From Bacillota bacterium (lineage in GTDB: Bacteria > Bacillota > Clostridia > Oscillospirales > Oscillospiraceae): 64,000 nt of DNA. Positions 52,051 to 60,976 of this stretch are shown here, piece after piece. The notes under the pieces are model-generated. The model ran no database searches. It saw nothing but the letters and a program-made list of their open reading frames with translations, and had not been told where the DNA came from. Each line of letters starts with the position of its first letter. Positions within the stretch are counted from its first letter, which is position 1. Made by a program: the position numbers and the translations under genes. The stretch is taken from positions 23,701-87,700 of the forward strand of contig JAUNCL010000008.1 in the NCBI GenBank assembly GCA_030535235.1, read 5' to 3'.

Positions 52051-53814
52051 TCAGCCATGAGATTGTCCCATGACCTGCTCCTGGGCCCGGACCAGGCTGG
52101 CGTATTCGCCGTTTTTCTCCATGAGCTGCTCATGGGTGCCCTGCTCCATGACCTGGGACTGGTCGATGACCGCGATGCGGTCGGCGTTGCGGATGGTGGA
52201 GAGCCGGTGGGCGATGATGATGGAGGTACGGCCCTCGCACAGGCGGTCGAAGGAGGCCTGGATCTTCGCCTCGGTGACGCTGTCCAGGGCGCTGGTGGCC
52301 TCGTCCAGAATCACGATGGGGGGATTCTTCAAAAAGACCCGGGCGATGCTGATCCGCTGCTTCTGCCCGCCGGAGAGCATCACGCCCCGCTCCCCCACAT
52401 AGGTATCGTACCCGTCGGGCATGTGCATCACGTCCTCGTGGATCTCTGCCAGCCGGGCCGCCTGAATGACTTCCTCATCGGTGGCCTCCGGTCGGCCGTA
52501 GCGGATGTTCTCCATGACGGTATCCGCAAAGAGAAATACATCCTGCTGGACCACGCCAATCTGGCGGCGGAGGGAGCTCTGGGTCACCTGCCGGACGTCG
52601 CGGCCATCCACCAGGAGCCGCCCTGCCGTCACGTCGTAAAACCGGGGAATGAGCTGGCAGATGGTGGTCTTGCCGCCGCCGCTGGGACCCACGAAGGCGA
52701 ATTTCTCCCCGGCTCTGATGTTCAGGCTTACCTCCCGCAGGACCTCCGCCTGGTCATTGTAGCGGAAGGACACCTGCTCAAAGGTCACCTCACCCCGGAC
52801 CGGGCCCAGCTCCTCAGCGTCGGGGGCATCCTGGATCTCCGGGTCCAGGCGCATCAGCTCCAGGAACCGGGAAAAGCCCGCCGAGCCCTGCATGAACTGC
52901 TCCACGAAGGTGGACAACTTCCGCACCGGGGTGACAAAGGTGGTCACATACAGGGTGAAGGCCACCAGGTCGGCGTAGTCCACCGTCCCCCGCATGATAA
53001 AGAAGCCGCCGGCCCCGATCACCAGCACCGGCATGATGGAGGTGCTGAACTCCATGCCCCCCATAAAGGCCGCCATGGTCTTGTAGTACCCCCGCTTGGC
53101 CTGGACGAACTGGGCGTTCATGGCGTTGAACTTCGCCTTCTCGTTCTCCTCGTTCTGGAAGGCCTTGGCGGTGCGCATGCCGGAAATTCCCGACTCGATG
53201 GCCGCGTTGATCTCCGCCGTTTTGGCCTTCAGCTTCAAGTTCGCCTTGCGCATCCGCCGCCGCTGGTAGAGGGTGAAGGCCAGGAAGAAGGGGACGATGC
53301 AGAAGGCCATCACCGCCAGCCGCCACTCGATGGTACACATGATGCAGAAAGCCCCCACCAGGGTAACGGTGGAAATGAACAGGTCCTCCGGGCCGTGGTG
53401 GGCCAGCTCGGTGATCTCAAAGAGGTCGTTGGTCACCCGGGACATCAGGACCCCCGTGCGGTTTTTGTCATAAAAGCTGAAGCTCAGGCTCTCCATGTGG
53501 GCGTAGAGATCCCGCCGCAGGTCGGCCTCCACCCGGACGCCGAAGAGGTGGCCCCAGTAGGAGACCGTGAAGTACAAAAGGCCCTTGCAGATATAGGCTA
53601 GGATGAAAAAGGCCACCACCCAGAAGAAGGCCCGGTATTCCTGGTTGGGCAGGAGGTTGTTCAGGGCCGCCCGGGAGGCATAGGGAAAGGCCAGGTCGAT
53701 CAGGCAGATCAGAAAGGCGCAGCACATGTCCAGAATAAAGAGGTTCTTGTGGGGACCGTAGTAGGACAGAAATATTTTTAACGGATGGGTGGTTTTATAG
53801 TCAATCTTTTGCAT
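52051..53814 (-). CDS. ABC exporter, fused membrane and ATPase domains
   Basis: 587 residues. Six-helix ABC_membrane domain (about 20-310) and ATPase with Walker A GPSGGGKTT, signature LSGGQKQR, Walker B PPIVILDEATSALD and switch His IIAHRLS. A half-transporter of the MsbA/LmrA type that should work as a homodimer, or as a heterodimer with a partner not present here. The substrate is unknown. CCGGAGGATC precedes the ATG. Divergent from a MarR gene, which may regulate it as well as the RND operon. Confidence 0.93.
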   Translation of the reverse strand: MQKIDYKTTHPLKIFLSYYGPHKNLFILDMCCAFLICLIDLAFPYASRAALNNLLPNQEYRAFFWVVAFFILAYICKGLLYFTVSYWGHLFGVRVEADLRRDLYAHMESLSFSFYDKNRTGVLMSRVTNDLFEITELAHHGPEDLFISTVTLVGAFCIMCTIEWRLAVMAFCIVPFFLAFTLYQRRRMRKANLKLKAKTAEINAAIESGISGMRTAKAFQNEENEKAKFNAMNAQFVQAKRGYYKTMAAFMGGMEFSTSIMPVLVIGAGGFFIMRGTVDYADLVAFTLYVTTFVTPVRKLSTFVEQFMQGSAGFSRFLELMRLDPEIQDAPDAEELGPVRGEVTFEQVSFRYNDQAEVLREVSLNIRAGEKFAFVGPSGGGKTTICQLIPRFYDVTAGRLLVDGRDVRQVTQSSLRRQIGVVQQDVFLFADTVMENIRYGRPEATDEEVIQAARLAEIHEDVMHMPDGYDTYVGERGVMLSGGQKQRISIARVFLKNPPIVILDEATSALDSVTEAKIQASFDRLCEGRTSIIIAHRLSTIRNADRIAVIDQSQVMEQGTHEQLMEKNGEYASLVRAQEQVMGQSHG

Positions 53815-53849
53815 GGGAGATCCTCCGGAAAAACAAATGATACTATCTC

Positions 53850-53878
53850 ATTATATCGTTTCCCGAATCCTCTGGCAA
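53850..53878 (-). promoter_or_regulatory. Promoter of the ABC exporter
   Basis: Minus strand TTGCCA (53878-53873), 17-bp spacer, TATAAT (53855-53850). Confidence 0.75.
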
Positions 53879-53920
53879 TTCTCAGGCGGGAGATGTTTCC
53901 AACCTCTCTCTGGCTTTTTA

Positions 53921-53949
53921 TTGACACTTTTGTGAAGATGGTGTATCAT
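53921..53949 (+). promoter_or_regulatory. Promoter of the marR-adaptor-RND operon
   Basis: TTGACA (53921-53926), 17-bp spacer, TATCAT (53944-53949). Confidence 0.75.
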
Positions 53950-53989
53950 CTCTATATTGTACGATTTCTAACATTTGGAGGTGTGCTCC

Positions 53990-54457
53990 TTGTTAAAGGC
54001 AAACTGTCCCAATCTGACTGTCATGCAGCTGGCCCGCATCGTGAACCAGCTCCACCGCATCGCCATCTCCCACTCCGGCGACTGCGACGCCCTCTCCCCG
54101 CCCGGCGGGATGACCGTCTCCCAGGTCGCCACCATCGGCTATCTGCTCCTCCAGGACGGGACCGACGTCTATCAGAAGGACATCGAACAGTTCTTCAAGC
54201 TCCGCCGTTCCACCGTGAGCAGCATGCTCAGCACCCTGGAAAAGAAGGGGATCCTGCTGCGGCAGCCCGTCCCCCATGACGCCCGTCTGAAAAAACTGGT
54301 GCTCACCGACTTTGGCCGCCAGCTCAGCAGCATGGCCTCCCGGATCTTTTTCCAGACCAACGAGCTGATGATCCAGGGTCTGGCCCCGGAGGAACTGGAG
54401 TCCCTATCCTCCATCCTGGACAAGATCGAAACCAACCTGAGCAAAGCCGACATCTAA
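53990..54457 (+). CDS. MarR-family transcriptional regulator
   Basis: 155 residues. The start is the TTG at 53990 because GGAGGTG (53977-53983) is then correctly spaced; longer frames would put the Shine-Dalgarno inside the gene. Winged helix: MTVSQVATIGYLL, DIEQFFKLRRSTVSSMLSTLEKKGIL (recognition helix), and the wing QPVPHDARLKKLVLT, the standard D-x-R motif. First gene of an efflux operon, so probably its own ligand-relieved repressor, and perhaps that of the divergent ABC exporter. Confidence 0.9.
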   Translation: MLKANCPNLTVMQLARIVNQLHRIAISHSGDCDALSPPGGMTVSQVATIGYLLLQDGTDVYQKDIEQFFKLRRSTVSSMLSTLEKKGILLRQPVPHDARLKKLVLTDFGRQLSSMASRIFFQTNELMIQGLAPEELESLSSILDKIETNLSKADI

Positions 54458-54491
54458 TCACTCCACGCACCATTCCCAGGAGGTATCCACA

Positions 54492-55652
54492 ATGAAAAAG
54501 CGCATCCTTCCCCTCTCCCTGGTTCTGGCCTTTCTCCTGCTGCTGTGCAGCTGCGGCGAAGAGACCCCCCAGGAGGTTGACAACACCACCCCTGTTGAGA
54601 TCGCTATGGTAGAAAAGGGTTCGATCTCAGCCGAGAACCAGGTCTCCGGCCAGGTGTCCTCCGGCGATCAGCAGTCGGTCTTCGTGGCCCTCTCCGTCCG
54701 CTGCACCAACGTATATGTAGAGGTGGGCGACTATGTCACCGCCGGTCAGACCATCTGCACCCTGGACCTGGCCTCCACCTGGGCCAACTATGAGACCGCG
54801 GTCAAAGGCTACCAAGCCGCCCAGAAGAGCTACAACGACCAGTCCGCCGTCCTCTCCCAGCAGGTGGCCATGGCCGAGAAAAACGTGGAGGACACCCAGG
54901 CCCTCTTTGAGATCGGTGCCGCCTCCCAGCTGGAGGTGGACAACGCCAAGCTCCAGCTGGAAAACGCCCGGGCCGGCATGAACTCCGCCCTCAGCCAACT
55001 GGAGGTCAGTATGCAGAACTACCAGGCCACCATTACCCAGCTGGAGTCCTCCCTGGCCAACATCGACCGCAGCGGCAACGTATCCGCCCCCATCTCCGGC
55101 AATATCCTGTCTCTGAACGCCGCCAAAAACTCCTTCGTCGCCCCCAGCGCCCCCGTGGCCACCATTGATTCCACCGCCGACATGGAGATCTCCGCCTCGG
55201 TCTCGGAAGCGCTGGTGTCCAAGTTGTCCGTGGGCGGAAAGGTCAACGTCTCCATTTCCTCCGCCGGGAAGGAGTTTTCCTCCACCATCGCCTCGGTAGA
55301 CCGGTCCCCCAATCCCCAGACCCACCTCTACGGCGTGACCATCCGCATCCCCTCGGGCTCCGCCAGCGGCCTGCTCTCCGGCATGTTCGCCGACATCACC
55401 TTCTACACGGATACCCAGAGCAACGTGGTGGTGGTTCCCTCGGAGGCCATCCAGACCGGGTTGGAAGGGCAGTACGTCTACACGGTGGACGGGAACAATC
55501 TGGCCCACAAGGTGCCCGTGGAGACCGGCCTGGTAGGCGACGGCGTCACCGAAGTCACCTCCGGTCTCACCGGCGGGGAGAAGCTGGTCACCGTGGGGCA
55601 GTTCTACCTCTCCGAAGGCGCCGAAGTCCGCATCGTTTCCGCCGAGGTGTAA
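54492..55652 (+). CDS. RND efflux adaptor lipoprotein (MFP/HlyD-like)
   Basis: 386 residues. Lipoprotein signal with lipobox L-C-S-C (Cys21). Lipoyl-like halves flank a helical hairpin of ~100 residues (about 95-190, heptad-rich, YQAAQKSYNDQ to MQNYQATITQLE), followed by beta-barrel and membrane-proximal domains (VVVPSEAIQTG, VETGLVGDG). Such adaptors clamp RND pumps. AGGAGGTATCC precedes the ATG, and only three bases separate it from the pump gene. Confidence 0.93.
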   Translation: MKKRILPLSLVLAFLLLLCSCGEETPQEVDNTTPVEIAMVEKGSISAENQVSGQVSSGDQQSVFVALSVRCTNVYVEVGDYVTAGQTICTLDLASTWANYETAVKGYQAAQKSYNDQSAVLSQQVAMAEKNVEDTQALFEIGAASQLEVDNAKLQLENARAGMNSALSQLEVSMQNYQATITQLESSLANIDRSGNVSAPISGNILSLNAAKNSFVAPSAPVATIDSTADMEISASVSEALVSKLSVGGKVNVSISSAGKEFSSTIASVDRSPNPQTHLYGVTIRIPSGSASGLLSGMFADITFYTDTQSNVVVVPSEAIQTGLEGQYVYTVDGNNLAHKVPVETGLVGDGVTEVTSGLTGGEKLVTVGQFYLSEGAEVRIVSAEV

Positions 55653-55655
55653 GCC

Positions 55656-58600
55656 ATGAAGATCGCATCCTTTTGTATCAAGCATAAAGTCACCACCATC
55701 ATGGCCTTCATTATGATTGCCCTGTTCGGCGTGACCTTCTATTCCAACCTGAAGCTCTCCCTCATGCCCAACATGGAGTACCCCGCCGCCGTGGTGGTCA
55801 GCACCTATGTGGGCGCCAGCCCCGAGGACATCGAGGAGCTGGTCACACGGCCCCTGGAATCCAGCATCTCCACCCTGGCCGGTGTGGATTCCCTCGAGTC
55901 CTCCTCCTCGGAGAACGTCAGCATGGTCATGATCACCTACCAGAACGGCACCGACGTGGACGCCGCCGCCATCAAGCTGCGGGAAAAGTTCGACTTGCTG
56001 ACTCTGCCCGACGGCTGCTCTGAGCCCATCATCTACAACTTCAACATCAGTGACATGATGCCTGTGGCCGTCATTGCCCTCACCGGCAGCGACCTGGTCC
56101 AACTCCAATCCATCGCCGACGACACCGTGGGCCCCGCCCTGGAGCGTCTGGACGGCGTGGCCTCGGTGGACATCACCGGCGGCATTGAGCAGCAGATCAC
56201 CGTGGAGACCAACGCCACCGCCCTGTCCGGCTACGGTCTGAGCATCACCGATGTATCCAGCTATCTGGCGGCGGCCAACGTCCTCATCCCCGGGGGCGAT
56301 GTTCACAACGGCACCAACGTCCTCACCGCCACCACCAACGGACAGTATCAGACCGTGGAGGATGTGGCCAACACCATCATCTTCCTGCCCACCGGCGGCA
56401 CCGTCCGCCTGAATGAAATCGCCTCGGTTTATCTGGAGTCCAGCCTGGGAGGCAGCTCGGCCAAGGTGGACGGCGACCACTGCGTCATCCTCACCGTCAA
56501 CAAGCGCTCCGGGGCCAACGAGGTGGAGATCTCCAACAAGATCACCAAGGCCCTGGACGAACTCCAGGAGGACAACGCCAGCGTGAATCCCCTGGTGGTC
56601 TACAAGGCCAGCGACTACATCATGCAGGTGGCCAACAACGCCCTTCAGAACATCATCCTGGGCGTCCTCCTGTCCGCTGTGGTGGTCTTCGCCTTCCTGC
56701 GGAAGGGCGGCCCCACTATCACCATCTCCCTATCCATGCCTTTCTGCGTTCTCACCGTCTTCCTGATGATGAACGTCTTTGACCTCTCCCTGAACATGAT
56801 GAGTCTGGGGGGCATCGCCATGTGTATCGGCATGGTCGTGGATAACTCCATCGTGGTTCTGGAAAACATCTACCGGTACGCCGGCGACGGGTACAGCAAG
56901 TACGACAGCTGCGTGCTGGGTACCGGCGAGGTGGTCAACTCCATCACCGCCTCCAGCCTGACCACCATCGCCGTCTTCCTGCCCATCGGCCTCAGCGGCG
57001 GCATGGCGGGGATGATGTTCAAGGACTTCTCCCTCACCGTAGCTTTCCTGATCTTCTCCTCCCTTCTCATCGCCCTCACCCTGGTCCCCCTCCTGTGCTA
57101 CTTCCTGCTGGATGAGAACGCAGTGCGCCTGCAAAAGCTCACCGGCCGGAAGAAAACCTCCCGGCTCAGCGAGAAGGTTTCCCGACTCTCCGCCGGATAT
57201 CACCGGCTCCTGAACCACTTCATCCGGCACCGGCTCAAGGCCTGCCTGATCTCTGTGGCCCTGGTGGTGGGCTTCCTGCTCAGCTGCATGACCACCAACC
57301 TGGTCCTCCTCCCCGACATGGACCAGGGCATGGTGAGCATCGACCTTTCCATGCCCACCGGCACGGAGCTGGAGGATACCTCCGCCTACGCCGACCGGAT
57401 CGCAGCGTTGGTTCAGGAAAACTGCCCCGAGCTGGATAAGCTCTACATGACCATCGGCGGTGGAATGATGAGCAGCGGCACCGAGTCGGCCTCCATCACC
57501 GTCAACCTGGTGGAAAAGAGCCAACGGCACCGGTCCAGCGAGGAGGTGGCCAACGCCCTGAAACCCATCTTCCGGGACATCGCCGGGTGTGAGATCACCG
57601 TGTCCTCCTCCAGCATGATGTCCTCCATGACCGGCGGCAATGATATCCAGGTGAATATCAGCGGATCTGATTATGACACCCTCACCCAGATCGCCACCGA
57701 CCTGACCCAACAGATCGCCGCTCTGCCCGACGCCACCGAGGTAACCAACTCCCTGGAAAACAACATCCCCGCCATCACCGTCTCGGTGAACCACGGGGCG
57801 GCGGCCCAGTACGGCCTGACCTCGGCCACCATCGGTGCAGCGGTCCGGTCGGAGCTCACCGGCGCCACCGCCACCACCGTGACCCTGAACGGCAGCGACC
57901 TGGATGTGGTGGTCAAAGGCAGCGGCGTCAGCGCGGAGAGTCTGGACGCGGTGCGCTCCATGCCCATCGCCACCCCCATGGGGGGGACCGTCCCCCTGTC
58001 CTCGGTGGCAAACGTGACTGTGGAGCTGACCCCCCAAACCATTTCCCGAACCGATCAGATCCGGCAGGTCCAGGTCACCGGTGACTCCGTCAGCGGCAAC
58101 ACCACCGCCATCACCGCCGACGTCCAGGCCGTTCTGGACGGCTATGCCCTGCCCGACGGCTATCAGGCGGAGATCAGCGGCTCCTATTCAGACATGATGG
58201 AGAACTTCCGTTCTCTGCTGCTGGCCATGGTGGTGGCCATTGGTCTGGTCTACTTCATCCTGGCCGCCCAGTTTGAGTCCTTTATCATGCCCGTCATGGT
58301 CATGCTCATCCTGCCCATCGCCTTGCCCGGCGCCCTCTTCGGCCTGCCCCTGACCCGGCAGGATATCTCCATGGTGGTTCTGCTGGCCCTCATCATGCTG
58401 GTGGGCACCGTGGTCAACTCCTCCATTGTCCTGGTGGACTACATCAATATCCGCCGGGCCAACGGCATGGAAAAGAACGAGGCCATTCTGGCGGCCTGTC
58501 CCCTCCGTGTGCGGCCTATCCTGATGACCACCATGACCACCGTGCTGGCTCTGATCCCCATGGCAGTGGGCACCGGCGAAGGCAACGAGATGCTCCAGCC

Positions 58601-58865
58601 CATGGGCATCGTCATGATCTTCGGCATGGTGATCTCCACTGTGGTCACCCTGCTCTTCACCCCCGTCTACTACTCCCTGCTGGACAGCCTCTCCAATCGG
58701 ATCGGCCGGCCTGTCAGGGAGCGCGGCGAACGCAAGCGCCGCGCGCTTCTCAGCAAGATCGCAGAAGCAGAAGCGGCACAGACCCAGCCCGCGTATGCAG
58801 ACCCTTCTCCCATCCCGGGGGGGCCTGCGGAATCTCCGGGAGATAACGAGGATACGCCCCAATAA
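55656..58865 (+). CDS. RND-family efflux pump (AcrB/MexB-like)
   Basis: 1069 residues, 12 membrane helices with two large extracytoplasmic loops, the normal RND length. N-terminal SLMPNMEYPAAVVVSTYVGASPEDIEELVTRPLE is a hydrophobe/amphiphile RND pattern; proton-relay helix 4 has MCIGMVVDNSIVVLENIYR. The C-terminal tail (about 1035-1069) is low-complexity Pro/Ala/Glu-rich. Functions with the preceding adaptor; no TolC-like channel is expected in a Gram-positive. It probably exports amphiphiles or drugs across the membrane. Confidence 0.95.
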   Translation: MKIASFCIKHKVTTIMAFIMIALFGVTFYSNLKLSLMPNMEYPAAVVVSTYVGASPEDIEELVTRPLESSISTLAGVDSLESSSSENVSMVMITYQNGTDVDAAAIKLREKFDLLTLPDGCSEPIIYNFNISDMMPVAVIALTGSDLVQLQSIADDTVGPALERLDGVASVDITGGIEQQITVETNATALSGYGLSITDVSSYLAAANVLIPGGDVHNGTNVLTATTNGQYQTVEDVANTIIFLPTGGTVRLNEIASVYLESSLGGSSAKVDGDHCVILTVNKRSGANEVEISNKITKALDELQEDNASVNPLVVYKASDYIMQVANNALQNIILGVLLSAVVVFAFLRKGGPTITISLSMPFCVLTVFLMMNVFDLSLNMMSLGGIAMCIGMVVDNSIVVLENIYRYAGDGYSKYDSCVLGTGEVVNSITASSLTTIAVFLPIGLSGGMAGMMFKDFSLTVAFLIFSSLLIALTLVPLLCYFLLDENAVRLQKLTGRKKTSRLSEKVSRLSAGYHRLLNHFIRHRLKACLISVALVVGFLLSCMTTNLVLLPDMDQGMVSIDLSMPTGTELEDTSAYADRIAALVQENCPELDKLYMTIGGGMMSSGTESASITVNLVEKSQRHRSSEEVANALKPIFRDIAGCEITVSSSSMMSSMTGGNDIQVNISGSDYDTLTQIATDLTQQIAALPDATEVTNSLENNIPAITVSVNHGAAAQYGLTSATIGAAVRSELTGATATTVTLNGSDLDVVVKGSGVSAESLDAVRSMPIATPMGGTVPLSSVANVTVELTPQTISRTDQIRQVQVTGDSVSGNTTAITADVQAVLDGYALPDGYQAEISGSYSDMMENFRSLLLAMVVAIGLVYFILAAQFESFIMPVMVMLILPIALPGALFGLPLTRQDISMVVLLALIMLVGTVVNSSIVLVDYINIRRANGMEKNEAILAACPLRVRPILMTTMTTVLALIPMAVGTGEGNEMLQPMGIVMIFGMVISTVVTLLFTPVYYSLLDSLSNRIGRPVRERGERKRRALLSKIAEAEAAQTQPAYADPSPIPGGPAESPGDNEDTPQ

Positions 58866-58871
58866 CCCATA

Positions 58872-58916
58872 AAAAATCGACCGCACGGCGCTTGACGCTC
58901 TGTGCGGTCGATTTTT
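58872..58916. terminator. Bidirectional terminator
   Basis: AAAAATCGACCGCAC (58872-58886) pairs with GTGCGGTCGATTTTT (58902-58916), a 15-bp stem with A- and T-runs. It ends the RND operon and the minus-strand six-gene operon. Confidence 0.93.
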
Positions 58917-58929
58917 ATTCTGTGTCAGA

Positions 58930-59877
58930 TCAATAGAAGGTTGCCACGTCCTGCTCGGGCGGGGTGCCGGGCTCCACGGAAATGACCCCCAGAACGGGGC
59001 CTTTCTTGTTATACACCCGGTTGTGCTTGATCGAGATCTTGGCAGTCAGCTCGATCCACTGGTTGTCCTCCAGCTGCTTGGGGTCATAGCCGGTGCACAG
59101 CATCCCGGCGAAGGTGATGTCGTCCACACAGCAGGTCATAAGGCGTCGGCCAAAGATGAAGCTGCCGCTGGGGAGCTTGTCCCGCAGCATAGTGAATCCG
59201 CCGATCTGGATGGTCTTGCCTTTGTACTTCTCCGGCTCCTCGGAGATATCCTGGTACCAGATGGCGTAGTCCTCGGGTTGGATGCGGATGACGGGGGCGT
59301 TGATGTCGAAGGGCAGCTCCTCGGGGGTGTCGTCGTAGTAGACCTCGCCGGTCTTGTCCTCGTAGGCGATGTTGGTACGGCGGCTCACCGCCCGGATGAT
59401 CTTGTGGATCTCCAGCTTGTCCACCTTCTCGTCGGCCCGGTTCAGAACCACCATCTCACAGCTCTTCAGCTTGTCCACCACCAGGCCCCGCATGTTGGCA
59501 TTATAGGTCAGGAAGGTCTGGGAGTCGGCAAACATGAACTCCTGATAGACCAGCCAGGCATCGGGCATGTTCTGATACAGGTCGTCCAGCATCCACATGC
59601 CGTTGTACTCGATGACCACCCGCTCCACGGCGTGCTTCTTCTGAAGCCGCTCCAGGTTGGTGGGGGTCAGCTCAGACTGGTCGTCGATCAGCTCGATAAA
59701 GACGTTGTGACCGGAGAAAGCGGCGGGGTCGTACTCCTCCTCCCCCTCCTCACAGAGAAGGAGCAGGGTGCTCTCCCCGTTGTTGAAGCGGACGTCCTCC
59801 AGGGTCTCCTGGATGAACTTGGTCTTGCCCGCGTCCAGAAAGCCGGTAAAGAGATAGACTGGGATTTCTTCCATCAT
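58930..59877 (-). CDS. CobW/COG0523-like GTPase with TIGR03943-type C terminus
   Basis: 315 residues. N-terminal P-loop GTPase with Walker A GFLDAGKTK (12-20) and VVLNRADE (G4-like). The metal-binding CxCC of COG0523 metallochaperones is missing. The C-terminal ~110 residues (GKTIQIGGFTMLRDKLPSGSF, RRLMTCCVDDITFAGMLC) look like the TIGR03943/DUF1980 domain found in YcgQ-like proteins near zinc genes. Last gene of the operon, 20 bases after the other COG0523 gene. A metal-trafficking role is inferred. Confidence 0.82.
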   Translation of the reverse strand: MMEEIPVYLFTGFLDAGKTKFIQETLEDVRFNNGESTLLLLCEEGEEEYDPAAFSGHNVFIELIDDQSELTPTNLERLQKKHAVERVVIEYNGMWMLDDLYQNMPDAWLVYQEFMFADSQTFLTYNANMRGLVVDKLKSCEMVVLNRADEKVDKLEIHKIIRAVSRRTNIAYEDKTGEVYYDDTPEELPFDINAPVIRIQPEDYAIWYQDISEEPEKYKGKTIQIGGFTMLRDKLPSGSFIFGRRLMTCCVDDITFAGMLCTGYDPKQLEDNQWIELTAKISIKHNRVYNKKGPVLGVISVEPGTPPEQDVATFY

Positions 59878-59896
59878 AGCGTTGATCCTCTCTCCT

Positions 59897-60976
59897 TCAG
59901 TTCAGGTGGAACAGGCCTTCCAGCTCGTGCTCCTTCAGCTCCGCGCCGATGACGCACAGACGGCCGGTGATGCCTGCGGGGCCCCGGCGGACGTTCTCCT
60001 CCCCGGGCACATAGTCAAAGTGGAGCCAGGTGCCGTCGGTACAGGGCACGATGCCCTTGGCCCGCAGGACCATGCCATAGTGCTCCTCCTGGCCCAGGGC
60101 GGACAGGGCGCCGGCAATCTCCTCCTCGGTGTACTTCCGGGGCGTCTCGGCACCCCAGCTGATGAAGACCTCGTCGGCATCGTGGTCATGGTCGTGATGA
60201 TGGTGGTGATGCCCGTGGTCGTGATCATGGTCATGGTGGTGGTGCTCGTGCTCCTCGTGGTCATGGTCGTGGTCATGATCGTGATCGTGGTCATGGCAGC
60301 CGCAGGTGCAGTCGGGGCCGTGGTCGTGGATGTCCTTGGCGGCCTGCTCGGCGGCCAGACGGGCCAGCTCCTCCTTCAGGGTGTCCTTGTTTTCCATGGT
60401 CTCCAGGATCTGCTTGCCGTCCAGCTCCTCCCAGGGGGTGGTGATGATGGGGGCGTTGGGGTTGTGCTCCCGCAGCAGCTTTACTGCGTCCAGGAGCTTC
60501 TTCTCGCTCATACCGCCGGTGCGGCTGAGGACGATGGCAGCGGCGTGCTCGATTTGGTTGTTATAGAACTCACCAAAGTTCTTCATATAAATCTTGCACT
60601 TGGAGGCGTCGGCCACGGTGACAAAGGCGTTGAGCACGATGTCGTGGTTGTCCACCTTCTGGACTGCGCCGATGACGTCGGACAGCTTGCCCACGCCAGA
60701 GGGCTCAATGATGACCCGGTCGGGCTTGAACTGGAACAGCACCTGCTCCAGGGCCTGGCCGAAGTCGCCCACCAGGCTGCAGCAGATGCAGCCGGAGTTC
60801 ATCTCGGTGATCTCCACGCCAGCGTCCTGCAGGAATCCGCCGTCAATGCCGATCTCACCGAACTCGTTCTCAATGAGGACCAGCTTTTCTCCCTGATATG
60901 CCTCCTCGATGAGCTTCTTGATCAAAGTGGTCTTACCGGCTCCCAGAAAGCCGGAAAAAATATCAATTTTCGTCAT
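59897..60976 (-). CDS. COG0523 metallochaperone GTPase with His/Asp-rich tract
   Basis: 359 residues. Walker A GFLGAGKTT (9-17), the metal site GCICC (62-66) between Switch-like regions, and a tract around residues 222-268 of alternating His and Asp with about 25 histidines, preceded by CTCGCH. COG0523 proteins insert or store zinc, nickel or cobalt; the tract should bind several metal ions. C-terminal CobW_C domain present (RAKGIVPCTDGTWLHFDYVPGE). AAAGGAGG before the ATG; the ATG overlaps the stop of the radical SAM gene (ATGA). Confidence 0.92.
   Translation of the reverse strand: MTKIDIFSGFLGAGKTTLIKKLIEEAYQGEKLVLIENEFGEIGIDGGFLQDAGVEITEMNSGCICCSLVGDFGQALEQVLFQFKPDRVIIEPSGVGKLSDVIGAVQKVDNHDIVLNAFVTVADASKCKIYMKNFGEFYNNQIEHAAAIVLSRTGGMSEKKLLDAVKLLREHNPNAPIITTPWEELDGKQILETMENKDTLKEELARLAAEQAAKDIHDHGPDCTCGCHDHDHDHDHDHDHEEHEHHHHDHDHDHGHHHHHHDHDHDADEVFISWGAETPRKYTEEEIAGALSALGQEEHYGMVLRAKGIVPCTDGTWLHFDYVPGEENVRRGPAGITGRLCVIGAELKEHELEGLFHLN

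Noticed and set aside
49614-52133. 839-codon open frame on the minus strand
   Set aside because: Antisense to two well-started + genes; the translation is repetitive Gly/Val/Asp/His with no family features.
54627-56480. 617-codon minus-strand frame opposite the adaptor and RND genes
   Set aside because: Same shadow pattern; it lies across two confidently identified genes.
60184-60310. Repetitive GTGGTC/CATGGT tract resembling a microsatellite or CRISPR-like repeat
   Set aside because: It encodes the His/Asp-rich loop of the COG0523 protein in frame; units are irregular and no spacers exist.
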